A DNA stretch of 35,300 bases from Patescibacteria group bacterium (GTDB taxonomy: Bacteria > Patescibacteriota > Minisyncoccia > UBA6257 > 02-FULL-45-10c): assembly GCA_023474975.1 (NCBI GenBank), contig JAMCXE010000003.1, positions 1 through 35,300 of the forward strand, in the 5' to 3' direction. Of this stretch, positions 7,477 through 14,871 are shown one piece after another; the stretch's first letter is position 1, and every line of letters starts with the position of its first letter. Both the position numbers and the translations under genes were made by a program. The notes under the pieces were generated by a model that was not told the DNA's origin, ran no database searches, and saw nothing but the letters and a program-made list of their open reading frames with translations.

Positions 7477-7482
7477 TATAAT
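7477..7482 (+). promoter_or_regulatory. -10 box of yebC
   Basis: A consensus TATAAT lies ten bases before the yebC ATG at 7493 and no Shine-Dalgarno site lies between them. The start of transcription would fall within a few bases of the ATG, giving a leaderless or nearly leaderless mRNA. The -35 match (TTTAAA at 7454) is weak. Confidence 0.45.
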
Positions 7483-7492
7483 TAAAATTAAT

Positions 7493-8035
7493 ATGTCTGG
7501 TCACAATAAATGGTCTCAGATAAAACATAAAAAAGGCGTATCCGACGTTAAACGCGGAAATTTGTTTTCCAAGCTTTTGCGTGCGATCTCCATTGCCGCT
7601 AAAGACGAGCCGAATCCACAATTCAATCCCAGGCTCCGGACCGCAGTTGAAACAGCCAAAGAAGCTCTAGTGCCGGCCGAAAACATTGAACGCGCTATAA
7701 ATAAGGCTTCCGAACAGAAAGACCTGTCAGAAATGGTGATCGAAGCATACGGACCGGAAGGATCAGCGATCATTATTGAAGCCATCACCGATAATACCAA
7801 TCGTACTATTTCTGAAGTAAAAAAGATCTTAAGTGACCATAGCGCTAAATTTGCCAATCAAGGAAGCGTGCTCTGGGCGTTTGATGCGCCAATAAAGGGA
7901 AATCCGGAAGCCGCCGAATGGAAGGCTAAATTTCCGCAAAGCATTTCCGAAGAATCAAAAGCAAAACTGGAAAAACTTATTGAAGCCCTGGACGAACATG
8001 ATGACGTCCAAAATATTTTCACGAATACTTTATAA
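7493..8035 (+). CDS. yebC: YebC/TACO1-family protein, short form
   Basis: YebC-family proteins were long described as regulators and are now linked to translation of difficult sequences on the ribosome. The N-terminal domain is clear: MSGHNKWSQIKHKKGVSD, KRGNLFSKLLRAI, NPRLRTAVETAK, ENIERAINKA, YGPEGSAIIIEAITDN, NRTISEVKKI and GSVLWAFD. The protein is 180 residues, against about 240 in the family: after VLWAFD most of the middle domain is absent and the chain goes directly to the conserved C-terminal tail, KLEKLIEALDEHDDVQNIFTN. This is a clean internal shortening, not a frameshift. It is likely ancestral to the lineage. The stop codon forms part of the inverted repeat that follows. Confidence 0.93.
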   Translation: MSGHNKWSQIKHKKGVSDVKRGNLFSKLLRAISIAAKDEPNPQFNPRLRTAVETAKEALVPAENIERAINKASEQKDLSEMVIEAYGPEGSAIIIEAITDNTNRTISEVKKILSDHSAKFANQGSVLWAFDAPIKGNPEAAEWKAKFPQSISEESKAKLEKLIEALDEHDDVQNIFTNTL

Positions 8036-8294
8036 ACGCAAATTTTCTATCTTGTCGAAACCTGCGCGGCCGAGCGGGCACGGTGCTCCAGACAATCATT
8101 TTCTCAAAAACAGCATAGTTTTTCCCAGCGGAAAAACCTGCTTCTCTCTCGGCGCTTTATCGCAGACGAACCGTGCTAAAGCGCCCCTAAGATGTTCCTT
8201 AAAAAGGATTGTCTGGAGCGAGCGAGGCGAGGAAATAGTGAGCGAACCCGCCGGGGTGAGCAAAGTGGGTTGAGAAAAATAGAAAATTTGCGTT
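8035..8294. repeat. Cloverleaf-like palindromic module between yebC and ruvC
   Basis: A 260-bp nested inverted-repeat structure. The outer arms are perfect over 16 bp (AACGCAAATTTTCTAT at 8035-8050 and its complement at 8279-8294). The second arms are perfect over 13 bp (GCTCCAGACAATC at 8085-8097 with 8207-8219). Inside are two hairpins: GTTTTTCC-CAGC-GGAAAAAC (8118-8137) and GGCGCTTTA / TAAAGCGCC (8151-8159 with 8177-8185). GCGGG (8074) can also pair with CCCGC (8247). It is GC-richer than its surroundings. There is no credible gene: a 97-codon frame crosses it but follows the repeat. It could be a mobile palindromic element or a structured RNA in the yebC-ruvC transcript. Confidence 0.8.
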
Positions 8295-8295
8295 A

Positions 8296-8301
8296 TATAA
8301 T
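8296..8301 (+). promoter_or_regulatory. -10 box of ruvC
   Basis: TATAAT ends six bases before the ruvC ATG (8308), which would place +1 on or next to the A of the start codon. No Shine-Dalgarno site is present and no clear -35. It suggests a leaderless ruvC mRNA. Confidence 0.45.
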
Positions 8302-8307
8302 TAAATT

Positions 8308-8790
8308 ATGATTATTTTAGGAATTGATCCAGGCACAACCAGAATCGGATTCGGAATAATTTCTGAGGAAGGTAAAAAACTTTCATTAATTGACTACGGC
8401 GTCATTGAAAGCGCGCCAAAACAAGAAGCCGCAAGATCCATTCCGGAAAACTGCAAAAAACTGGCAGTAATAATAAAGAAGTATAAACCAGAAATAGCTG
8501 GAATAGAAAAAATTTATTTCGCAAAAAATATCAAAACGGGCATATCTGTTGCACAGACCCGCGGAGCGCTGATCCTGGAACTCACAAAGGCAAACATAAA
8601 AGTAAGGGAACTGAGCCCATCAGAAATAAAAAGTGCTGTAGCCGGATATGGACTTGCCGACAAAAAAGCAGTGGCCAAAATGGCAGCTGCCATTTTGGGA
8701 GTAAAAGAAGGTCTAAGGGGATATGACGATGCTTCCGATGCCGTTGCCATTGCCATAGCAACCGCCTTTTCTAAAAGTTTTGGTGAATAA
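8308..8790 (+). CDS. ruvC: RuvC, Holliday junction resolvase
   Basis: RuvC is the dimeric RNase H-fold endonuclease that cuts Holliday junctions after RuvAB branch migration. At 160 residues it is of normal length. The catalytic acidic residues are all visible: D7 in ILGIDPGTTRIG, E67 in AGIEKIYF, and D141 and D144 in DDASDAVAIA. SVAQTRGALIL and ELSPSEIKSAVAGYG are typical. The family usually places ruvC next to yebC, as here, although the cloverleaf module now separates them. ruvB lies elsewhere on the other strand. Translation probably starts from a leaderless mRNA. Confidence 0.97.
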   Translation: MIILGIDPGTTRIGFGIISEEGKKLSLIDYGVIESAPKQEAARSIPENCKKLAVIIKKYKPEIAGIEKIYFAKNIKTGISVAQTRGALILELTKANIKVRELSPSEIKSAVAGYGLADKKAVAKMAAAILGVKEGLRGYDDASDAVAIAIATAFSKSFGE

Positions 8791-8799
8791 GGGACGTTG

Positions 8800-8827
8800 A
8801 TCCCCCACATAAACTTATGTAGGGGAT
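8800..8827. terminator. Hairpin behind ruvC that abuts the next promoter
   Basis: ATCCCCCACATAA (8800-8812) pairs with TTATGTAGGGGAT (8815-8827) with a single mismatch. The last base of the stem is the first base of the -35 box that follows, so termination of ruvC and initiation of the next gene may be physically linked. The T-run after it is imperfect (CACTTTTATT). Confidence 0.55.
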
Positions 8828-8854
8828 TGACACTTTTATTGTCTTTTATATAAT
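8827..8854 (+). promoter_or_regulatory. Near-consensus sigma70-type promoter
   Basis: TTGACA (8827-8832), 16-base spacer, TATAAT (8849-8854). Both hexamers are perfect. It drives the acidic 94-residue gene; expected start near 8861, leaving a leader of about 37 bases without an obvious Shine-Dalgarno site. Confidence 0.8.
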
Positions 8855-8897
8855 TCCTAAAAACCTTTATTAATAAAATATTAATACATACACACAT

Positions 8898-9182
8898 ATG
8901 AAAAAGGCGGCAGTAAAAAGATCTTCAAAGAAAATAAATAGCCCTGTCGGAAAATTCAAAAAACATGAAAAAGAAGAGGGTAAAAATTGGCTGGACGAAG
9001 AAAAAGAATGGAAAAAGGATGAGCTGGAAGACGAGCTACCCATCACAGAAGAAGATACAAAAGATCTATCTAGCGCCGAAGATGAAGATGATTGGATAGA
9101 AAAAGAGACTGGCGGATATGACGAAGAAGAATCCGGAAGCGTAATAGACGATGACATGATAGACGACAAGGATAATTATTAA
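8898..9182 (+). CDS. Highly acidic, probably disordered small protein
   Basis: A 94-residue protein with a basic N-terminus (KKAAVKRSSKK, KKHEKEEGK) and a long Asp/Glu-rich C-terminal part (EDELPITEEDTKDL, EDEDDWIEKE, VIDDDMIDDKDNY). No hydrophobic core is visible, so it is probably disordered. The perfect promoter in front suggests high expression. The acidic tail recalls RNA polymerase delta subunits or DNA-mimic and chaperone tails, but there is no delta-type N-terminal domain and I do not assign a function. It is followed by a strong hairpin. Confidence 0.65.
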   Translation: MKKAAVKRSSKKINSPVGKFKKHEKEEGKNWLDEEKEWKKDELEDELPITEEDTKDLSSAEDEDDWIEKETGGYDEEESGSVIDDDMIDDKDNY

Positions 9183-9189
9183 CATTTAA

Positions 9190-9214
9190 TAACGGCCCGC
9201 ACTGCGGGCCGTTA
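9190..9214. terminator. Strong GC hairpin after the acidic gene
   Basis: TAACGGCCCGC-ACT-GCGGGCCGTTA, a perfect 11-bp stem with a three-base loop. There is no T-run after it (TTGGC), so it may be a weak terminator or an RNA 3'-end protector. Confidence 0.6.
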
Positions 9215-9219
9215 TTGGC

Positions 9220-9225
9220 TATAAT
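9220..9225 (+). promoter_or_regulatory. -10 box of the PBP1A gene
   Basis: TATAAT ends six bases before the ATG at 9232, so +1 would coincide with the start codon. No Shine-Dalgarno site and no clear -35. Same geometry as ruvC. Confidence 0.4.
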
Positions 9226-9231
9226 AAATAT

Positions 9232-11745
9232 ATGAACAAAAAAACAAAACTGCCACTAGGAACCATTGGCATAATATCTCTTTTAGTGATCATAGCGGCG
9301 GGATTATTTTTCTATATTTTAATAATGAAGGACCTGCCTAGTCCTAGCCAGATCGAAAACAGAAAGGTAATAGAATCAACAAAAATATATGACCGCACAG
9401 GCCAAACACTCCTTTATGAAATTCATGGACAAGAAAAAAGAACCGTTATTCCCTTCACCGAAATTCCAGATTACGTTAAAAAAGCGCTAATAGCGCTGGA
9501 AGACCAAACCTTTTATACTCATCCGGCTTTTGATATAAAAGGAATAATAAGAGCCTTTATCTCGGATATTGCTAATGGCGGCGCATCTCAAGGCGGATCT
9601 ACTCTCACCCAACAGTTGGCAAAGAATGCGTTTCTTACCCAAGAAAAAACCATTACGAGAAAGATCAAGGAACTTATTTTAGCTGTTGAGCTTGAGCAAA
9701 AATACAGCAAAGACGAAATACTCGATCTTTATCTTAATCAGAGTCCGTTTGGAGGAAATAATTACGGCATCCAAGCTGCTAGCCAATCTTTTTTTGATAA
9801 AGATGCAAAAGACCTCGATCTGGCGCAATCAGCCCTCATTGTTAGTGTACTTCAAGCCCCAACTTATTACTCTCCTTGGGGTACACACGTTAAAGAACTC
9901 TACGCTCGCAAAGACTATGCTCTGGATCAGATGTATAAATTAGGATATATAACCGAAAAACAGATGAATAACGCTAAAACAGAGACTTTCAAGTTTGCGC
10001 CACAAGCAACCGGAATGAAAGCTCCTCATTTTGTGCAAGCGGTACAGGACTATCTCGACAACAAATATGGAGAAAATTATGTAGAAACCGCAGGACTTAA
10101 AGTTATAACCACCCTAGACTGGAATATGCAGCAATTAGCGGAAAAAGCAATAAAAGATGGCGCAGATAGGAATACTAGTCTTTATCAAGGATACAATGCC
10201 GCCCTTGTAGCTCAGGATGCCACCACCGGCCAAATATTGGCAATGGTAGGCTCTAAAGATTACTTTAGCGCTCCAGAACCAGCCGGATGTATCCCTGGAA
10301 AAAATTGCAAATTCGAAGGAAATTTCAATGTAGCTACTCAAGGGTTAAGACAACCAGGTTCAACAATGAAACCCTTTGCATATATTACCGCATTCGAAAA
10401 AGGATACACTCCAAACACAATGCTCTTTGATGTACCAACGGAATTTACCGCCAATGATCCAAATTGTCCGATCGATAATATAAACTACAACGGTAATAAT
10501 CCCGAATGTTTTCATCCCCAAGATTTTGATCCGGATTTTAAAGGACCGATCGATATGAGAAACTCTCTGGCACAATCAATCAATATAACTTCCGTAAAAA
10601 CTCTGTATTTGGCGGGACTATCGGATACATTGAAAACTGCTTCCGATTTTGGCATAACCACTCTCACTGAAAAAAATCGCTATGGACTATCTCTTGTGCT
10701 CGGAGGCGGAGAAGTTAAATTAATAGATCTGGTCGGCGCATATTCCGTATTCGCCCAAGAAGGAATAAAACACCAGCAATCAATGATCTTAAAAATAACC
10801 AATTCTCAGGGTCAAACGATTGAAGAATATAAAGATCTGGCCACGCGAGTTGTTGATGCCAAATATCCAATTTACATCAATGATATTTTGAGCGATACAG
10901 AAGCACGATCAGGACTACTACAAAACAGCTTGCCACTGACAATATTTGACGGCTATGAAGTCGCTCTAAAAACCGGGACGACCAATGATTATCATGATGC
11001 CTGGACCGTCGGCTACACTCCGGATTTCGTAGTCGGAGTTTGGGCCGGAAATAATGACAACACTCCAATGCAAAGACAAGGAAGCAGTCTTTTAGCTGCT
11101 GTTCCAATGTGGAGCGCATTTATGAAAAATGCTATAAAAACAACCCCTCAAGTTACTTTCTCTAAACCTAACCCGATTCTTGCTCAAAAATCGATACTAA
11201 ATGGACAGTTTACGGTAAATTTTAAGGTCAATGGAAGTTCTTATCCTCAAATCCATAATATACTTTTTTACGTAAACAAAAACGATCCTCAAGGTCTGTA
11301 TCCGGAAAATCCTCAAAACGACCCTCAATTCCAAAATTGGGAGATACCTGTATTGAAATGGGCAAATGACAATATCCCGGATTTTAACTCGACTTACAAC
11401 AAACCAATCCCTATAGATGAAATAAACCGATCTATTAGCGCTAGTACTAATTCCGCGGTAATAAGCGCTAACGTTGATTGGCTAAACCCTAAAAACGGAG
11501 ATTTTATAAAATCCGAAAACACCCAAGTCACGGCAAATATAACCGCTAACTTCGAGATCGGAAAAGTAGAATTATATTTTAACGGATCACTTATAACTAC
11601 CACACCTCAGCAATCCTTTGGAAAAAATTACATATTTAATTACAATTTAAACACTCAGATGGCTGAATCTCAAAACCTGCTTAAACTAAAAATATATGAT
11701 ATCGGAGGAAACTCGCTAGAAAGATCGATAATATTGTTCAAATAA
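9232..11745 (+). CDS. Class A penicillin-binding protein (PBP1A-type)
   Basis: A bifunctional peptidoglycan polymerase anchored in the membrane by one helix (about 11-32). The GT51 glycosyltransferase domain shows ALEDQTFYTHPAFD with catalytic E90, GGSTLTQQLAKN (121-132), KIKELILAVELE and DEILDLYLNQSPFGGNNYGI. The transpeptidase domain shows STMK (377-380, nucleophile S377), SIN (449-451) and KTGT (580-583) in the right order and spacing. Residues about 745-837 form an extra Ig-like domain (VDWLNPKNGDFIKSENTQV, GKVELYFNGSLI) that may bind wall or partner proteins. At 837 residues it is of normal length. It lies alone between a hairpin and a terminator. All catalytic residues are present, so it should be active. 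Confidence 0.96.
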   Translation: MNKKTKLPLGTIGIISLLVIIAAGLFFYILIMKDLPSPSQIENRKVIESTKIYDRTGQTLLYEIHGQEKRTVIPFTEIPDYVKKALIALEDQTFYTHPAFDIKGIIRAFISDIANGGASQGGSTLTQQLAKNAFLTQEKTITRKIKELILAVELEQKYSKDEILDLYLNQSPFGGNNYGIQAASQSFFDKDAKDLDLAQSALIVSVLQAPTYYSPWGTHVKELYARKDYALDQMYKLGYITEKQMNNAKTETFKFAPQATGMKAPHFVQAVQDYLDNKYGENYVETAGLKVITTLDWNMQQLAEKAIKDGADRNTSLYQGYNAALVAQDATTGQILAMVGSKDYFSAPEPAGCIPGKNCKFEGNFNVATQGLRQPGSTMKPFAYITAFEKGYTPNTMLFDVPTEFTANDPNCPIDNINYNGNNPECFHPQDFDPDFKGPIDMRNSLAQSINITSVKTLYLAGLSDTLKTASDFGITTLTEKNRYGLSLVLGGGEVKLIDLVGAYSVFAQEGIKHQQSMILKITNSQGQTIEEYKDLATRVVDAKYPIYINDILSDTEARSGLLQNSLPLTIFDGYEVALKTGTTNDYHDAWTVGYTPDFVVGVWAGNNDNTPMQRQGSSLLAAVPMWSAFMKNAIKTTPQVTFSKPNPILAQKSILNGQFTVNFKVNGSSYPQIHNILFYVNKNDPQGLYPENPQNDPQFQNWEIPVLKWANDNIPDFNSTYNKPIPIDEINRSISASTNSAVISANVDWLNPKNGDFIKSENTQVTANITANFEIGKVELYFNGSLITTTPQQSFGKNYIFNYNLNTQMAESQNLLKLKIYDIGGNSLERSIILFK

Positions 11746-11749
11746 AAAA

Positions 11750-11774
11750 ATAGATCAAAAATCTATCCATTTTT
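11750..11774 (+). terminator. Terminator of the PBP1A gene
   Basis: ATAGAT-CAAAA-ATCTAT followed by CCATTTTTT. The stem is short (6 bp) but correctly placed between two convergent genes. Confidence 0.65.
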
Positions 11775-12904
11775 TAGCTGTTTTTAATAGGCATCAATAT
11801 ATAGAAATAAGAAAAGTCTTTTTGAGATCTGATCATCGCCGGGTGTTGATCGCCGTTTAATCCAAGCACGATCTCCTCGAGATCAAAGCTTTTCAAACCT
11901 TCAAGCAAAAACCTCCAATTAAATACTATCTCGAAATCTTCACCTTTTGATTTCATGGGTACCAAATAACGATTTTCTCCGATCTGTTGAGTGGACGAAG
12001 AAACCTCCATAACTTTCTTACCCTCCTTGCTTTTCAATTTAACGTCATTTATTTTTCCACTAAAATTACTAACCAGTCTTACCGCATTTGTAAAATTCTC
12101 TTTGGAAACGATACATTCGGTTTCAAATTTTTTAGGAACAATGGGATCATAATCCGGATAAGTTCCATCTATTAAACGCGATATAATTTCAACATCTTCT
12201 CCTTTAAATAAAATTTGATTTGGATCAAAATAAATATGAAGATCATCTTCCGACGCAGAACCTTCTTTTTTTGAAAAAATCCTTGGGATCTCTTGAATTG
12301 TTTTTAGCGGAATTATCGCTTTAAATCCTCTTATAAAGTTAGCTTTATAATCTTTGTCGAATAGAGTTTTTTCGGCCAACCTGACTCCATCAGTAGCTAC
12401 CAATTTCAAACTGGAAATCTGAAAATCGAACAGGATCCCGCTTATTTCCGGCCTTATTTCCGATATCTGAGCGCAATTTATAACTTTTAAAACCGCCTCA
12501 TTAAATACATTACTGCTAATCTTAAGGTTATTTTGCATATTGCCAATTTCGGGAATTATAGGAAAATCTTCTTCGCTCAAACCCTGGATTGCAGCTTCAT
12601 AATTATCTGTTTTTAAGATCAAATTATCTTTTTTTGATTCTAGACTCACTTTCTCACTGTCTAAATTAGAAATGATCCCATTTAAAATAGAAAAAGGAAC
12701 CGTTATTGAACCATCCTCGATTATCTTACCTGAAACATTCTTACTTATCGCTAATTCTAAATTTGTAGCCGTTAAGCGAATTTTGTTATTAAAAGTCTTT
12801 ATTAGGATATTTTTAAGTATGGGTAAATTATTATTTTCAGAAACAGCTTTCACTATTGAGTTCAAACCATCCTTCAAGTTTTCTTTTAGTATGAGTATTT
12901 TCAT
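11774..12904 (-). CDS. dnaN: DnaN, DNA polymerase III beta sliding clamp
   Basis: DnaN forms the dimeric ring that tethers the replicative polymerase to DNA. The 376 residues carry the three-domain pattern: LKDGLNSIVKAVSENNNLPI at the N-terminus with LPILKNI, then ATNLELAI, LISNLDSEKVSLES, LVATDGVRLAEK (the conserved ATDGxRLA at about 170-180) and the final FSYFYILMPIKNS, where families have the '(Y)vv.PmR' ending. It follows dnaA on the same strand with about 230 bases between, which is the usual origin gene order. The start at 12904 has no strong Shine-Dalgarno site. The call is certain. Confidence 0.96.
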   Translation of the reverse strand: MKILILKENLKDGLNSIVKAVSENNNLPILKNILIKTFNNKIRLTATNLELAISKNVSGKIIEDGSITVPFSILNGIISNLDSEKVSLESKKDNLILKTDNYEAAIQGLSEEDFPIIPEIGNMQNNLKISSNVFNEAVLKVINCAQISEIRPEISGILFDFQISSLKLVATDGVRLAEKTLFDKDYKANFIRGFKAIIPLKTIQEIPRIFSKKEGSASEDDLHIYFDPNQILFKGEDVEIISRLIDGTYPDYDPIVPKKFETECIVSKENFTNAVRLVSNFSGKINDVKLKSKEGKKVMEVSSSTQQIGENRYLVPMKSKGEDFEIVFNWRFLLEGLKSFDLEEIVLGLNGDQHPAMIRSQKDFSYFYILMPIKNS

Positions 12905-13138
12905 TTATTTAATTAATTTATATATAAGATAGTAGTAGATGTAGTATTTGATAACATTGTGAATAAGTGCCTTTTGTTTAGTATTTATCGGTGTTAACTC
13001 ATGCACAGCCAGATGTTATTTAAATTTTATAGATTGTTTATAAGTGAAATGATCGTTGGATCTTATTAATTTATCCTATTTTTTATAACAGGGATAACTA
13101 TGGAGTATCCATAGGTTTTCAACAAAGCTACTAACAGT
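12905..13138. other. dnaA-dnaN intergenic region, candidate replication origin (oriC)
   Basis: This AT-rich gap sits between dnaA and dnaN. It contains TGTGAATAA at 12958-12966, an exact TTATnCACA DnaA box on the minus strand. About ten bases to its left is TAGTAGTAGATGTAGTAT (12930-12947), resembling the repeated TAG trinucleotide (DnaA-trio) that loads DnaA onto single strands at unwinding sites. Weaker box-like sites are TGTTTATAA near 13036 and TCATGCACA near 13000. A CTATGG-AGTAT-CCATAG hairpin lies at 13098-13114. The elements are few, so this is a minimal-origin candidate. Confidence 0.55.
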
Positions 13139-14509
13139 TTATTCTTTATTTATAATGTCTTTTATGGCTATTATTTTTTGATTAAGATTTTGATCTTTTT
13201 CTATTTCTGCGGAAAGTTTGTTGTAGGCATAGATTGCGGTTGTATGATCTCTTTTCCCGAGTTTTTCTCCAATAGATGGATAGGACATACCCAGTAATTC
13301 GCGTAAAAGATACATGGCTATTTGTCTTGGTTCAGCTACGCTGTTTTTTCTGCAACGCCCGGTCAGGGAATTGATATCTACTTCAAAATAGTCCGCAACT
13401 GCTTTTATAACTTGAGTGCTGCTTACATTTTTAACTGGCTGTTGAAAGCTTTCGTTAATAATTTCTTCTGCTTGTTTGGCGCTGAGCTCAACATTTTTAG
13501 TGGTTTGTACGAATAAAATTTTATTTAAAACACCCTCTAACTCCCTTAGGTTCTTTTGAACTTTTGAGGCAATGACATCTATTACATTGTCGGATAAGTT
13601 AGCTCCCCTATTTTGTAATTTGGTCTTTAAAATAGCCATTCTTAGCTCATAATCAGGGAAACCGATATCGGCGATCATTCCGCCTTCAAAACGAGATCTT
13701 AATCTCTCTTCGAGCGTAGGAATGAATCTAGGCGGCCTATCAGAGGAAATGATTATTTGTTTATTATTTTCGTACAAAGAATTGAAAGTGTGAAAAAACT
13801 CTTCTTCGGTTGCCGCTTTACCCCCAATGAATTGAATATCATCGATTATCAAAACATCTGTAAGACGATATTTTTCTTTCAGGTCTTCGGTTCTTTTGTT
13901 TTTTATAGACCAAATAACATCGTTCGTGAATTTTTCGGAAGAAACATATTTTACTTTTATTTTGTTGTTGTATTCTTTTTTGATCTCATTGCCTACAGCT
14001 TGAATGAGATGTGTCTTTCCTAGACCTACGCCTCCGTATATAAAAAGTGGATTGTATTTTTTTCCGACATCTTTTATTACTGCTGTAGCTGCAGCATGTG
14101 CTAACTCATTTGATGACCCTACAACAAAGGATTTTAATGTGTATCGGGGATTGAGATTCGTTTCGGGATCAACTTTTAATTCGGCAAACGATTGCTGAAA
14201 TTTTATATCGAAACTATCCGAAGACTTTTGTTTTGTGTGCGTGGCCGAGTGTCCGGAAGAATTTTTATTTTCAACTACATATTCTATTTTTTTTGTGCTT
14301 TCGTCAAAATTTCTTAAAACAGAAAGAATGATCTTGTTATATTTATTCTCTACCCACTCTTTTGCAAAATTATTAGGCAAACTCACAAATACGACACCGT
14401 CCTGTTTGTGAGTCAACCGACTATTTTTTAGCCAGGTAAGAAAATTTGGCCTAGAAATTTGTAATTCTACTTCGCTTAACGTTGATTGCCAAAGATGTTC
14501 TAGTTCCAT
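13139..14509 (-). CDS. dnaA: DnaA, chromosomal replication initiator
   Basis: DnaA binds origin boxes and opens the duplex. Domain I is at 1-75 (LWQSTLSEVELQISRPNFLTW). A short linker follows. The AAA+ domain III begins at about 120 (LNPRYTLKSFVVGSSNELAH) and shows Walker A GGVGLGKT (159-166), Walker B VLIIDDIQFIGGK (219-231), the initiator-type RPPRFIPTLEERLRSRFEGG with the arginine finger, and PDYELRMAIL. Domain IV carries the box-binding signature AEPRQIAMYLLRELLGMSYP and LGKRDHTTAIYAYNKL. At 456 residues it is full length. It is divergent from rpmH. It is unmistakable. Confidence 0.98.
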   Translation of the reverse strand: MELEHLWQSTLSEVELQISRPNFLTWLKNSRLTHKQDGVVFVSLPNNFAKEWVENKYNKIILSVLRNFDESTKKIEYVVENKNSSGHSATHTKQKSSDSFDIKFQQSFAELKVDPETNLNPRYTLKSFVVGSSNELAHAAATAVIKDVGKKYNPLFIYGGVGLGKTHLIQAVGNEIKKEYNNKIKVKYVSSEKFTNDVIWSIKNKRTEDLKEKYRLTDVLIIDDIQFIGGKAATEEEFFHTFNSLYENNKQIIISSDRPPRFIPTLEERLRSRFEGGMIADIGFPDYELRMAILKTKLQNRGANLSDNVIDVIASKVQKNLRELEGVLNKILFVQTTKNVELSAKQAEEIINESFQQPVKNVSSTQVIKAVADYFEVDINSLTGRCRKNSVAEPRQIAMYLLRELLGMSYPSIGEKLGKRDHTTAIYAYNKLSAEIEKDQNLNQKIIAIKDIINKE

Positions 14510-14835
14510 ACCGGGTTTAAAAGATTTTTAATTAAATGTTTACGACTTAATTTACTACGACTTAATTTATATTGTTATTAAACCACCAAGCCGCTGTCTA
14601 TTTCAATCCCCGTCCGTATCGCATCGATTTTTTTATATTTTTTTGCTATTTGATACAAGTTAATTTTATTACGTAACCAACAGGAGTCAAATAGTGAAAA
14701 TATAACAATGTGTTAATTAGTTGTGGAGAACTTATTTTACACCGATCATGCCCAAGTTGAAAGTCAAAAGTCGAAAGTCGAAAGTTGAAAGTCAAAAAAT
14801 CTGAAAGTTATTAGAAAGTTTTTATTTTTGTAATT
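14510..14835. other. dnaA-rpmH divergent intergenic region with simple repeats
   Basis: No gene. Two copies of TACGACTTAATTTA (14541-14554 and 14556-14569) have a 15-base period just upstream of dnaA. TTGTGGAGAA at 14720-14729 is a one-mismatch DnaA box on the minus strand (TTCTCCACA). From about 14755 to 14797 runs a GAAAGTC / AAAAGTCG / GAAAGTTG array. It could hold part of a bipartite origin and dnaA autoregulation, but the box evidence is weak. Confidence 0.5.
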
Positions 14836-14864
14836 TTGACTTTTGAGCTTTGACTTGTTATTCT
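14836..14864 (+). promoter_or_regulatory. Promoter of rpmH-rnpA-yidC-jag
   Basis: TTGACT (14836-14841), 17-base spacer, TATTCT (14859-14864). The expected start is at 14871-14872, on the rpmH ATG, and there is no Shine-Dalgarno site, which implies a leaderless first gene. Confidence 0.55.
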
Positions 14865-14871
14865 ATTTGAT

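Noticed and set aside
7980..8273. 97-codon plus-strand frame after yebC
   Set aside because: It overlaps the end of yebC and then follows the palindromic module; the sequence is fully explained by nested inverted repeats.
8870..9169. Ser-rich minus-strand frame opposite the acidic protein
   Set aside because: It is the antisense shadow of Asp/Glu codons; the plus-strand gene has a perfect promoter.
14755..14800. Iterons for a plasmid-type origin
   Set aside because: Units are degenerate and simple (AAAGTC), with no Rep gene; chromosomal dnaA is adjacent.
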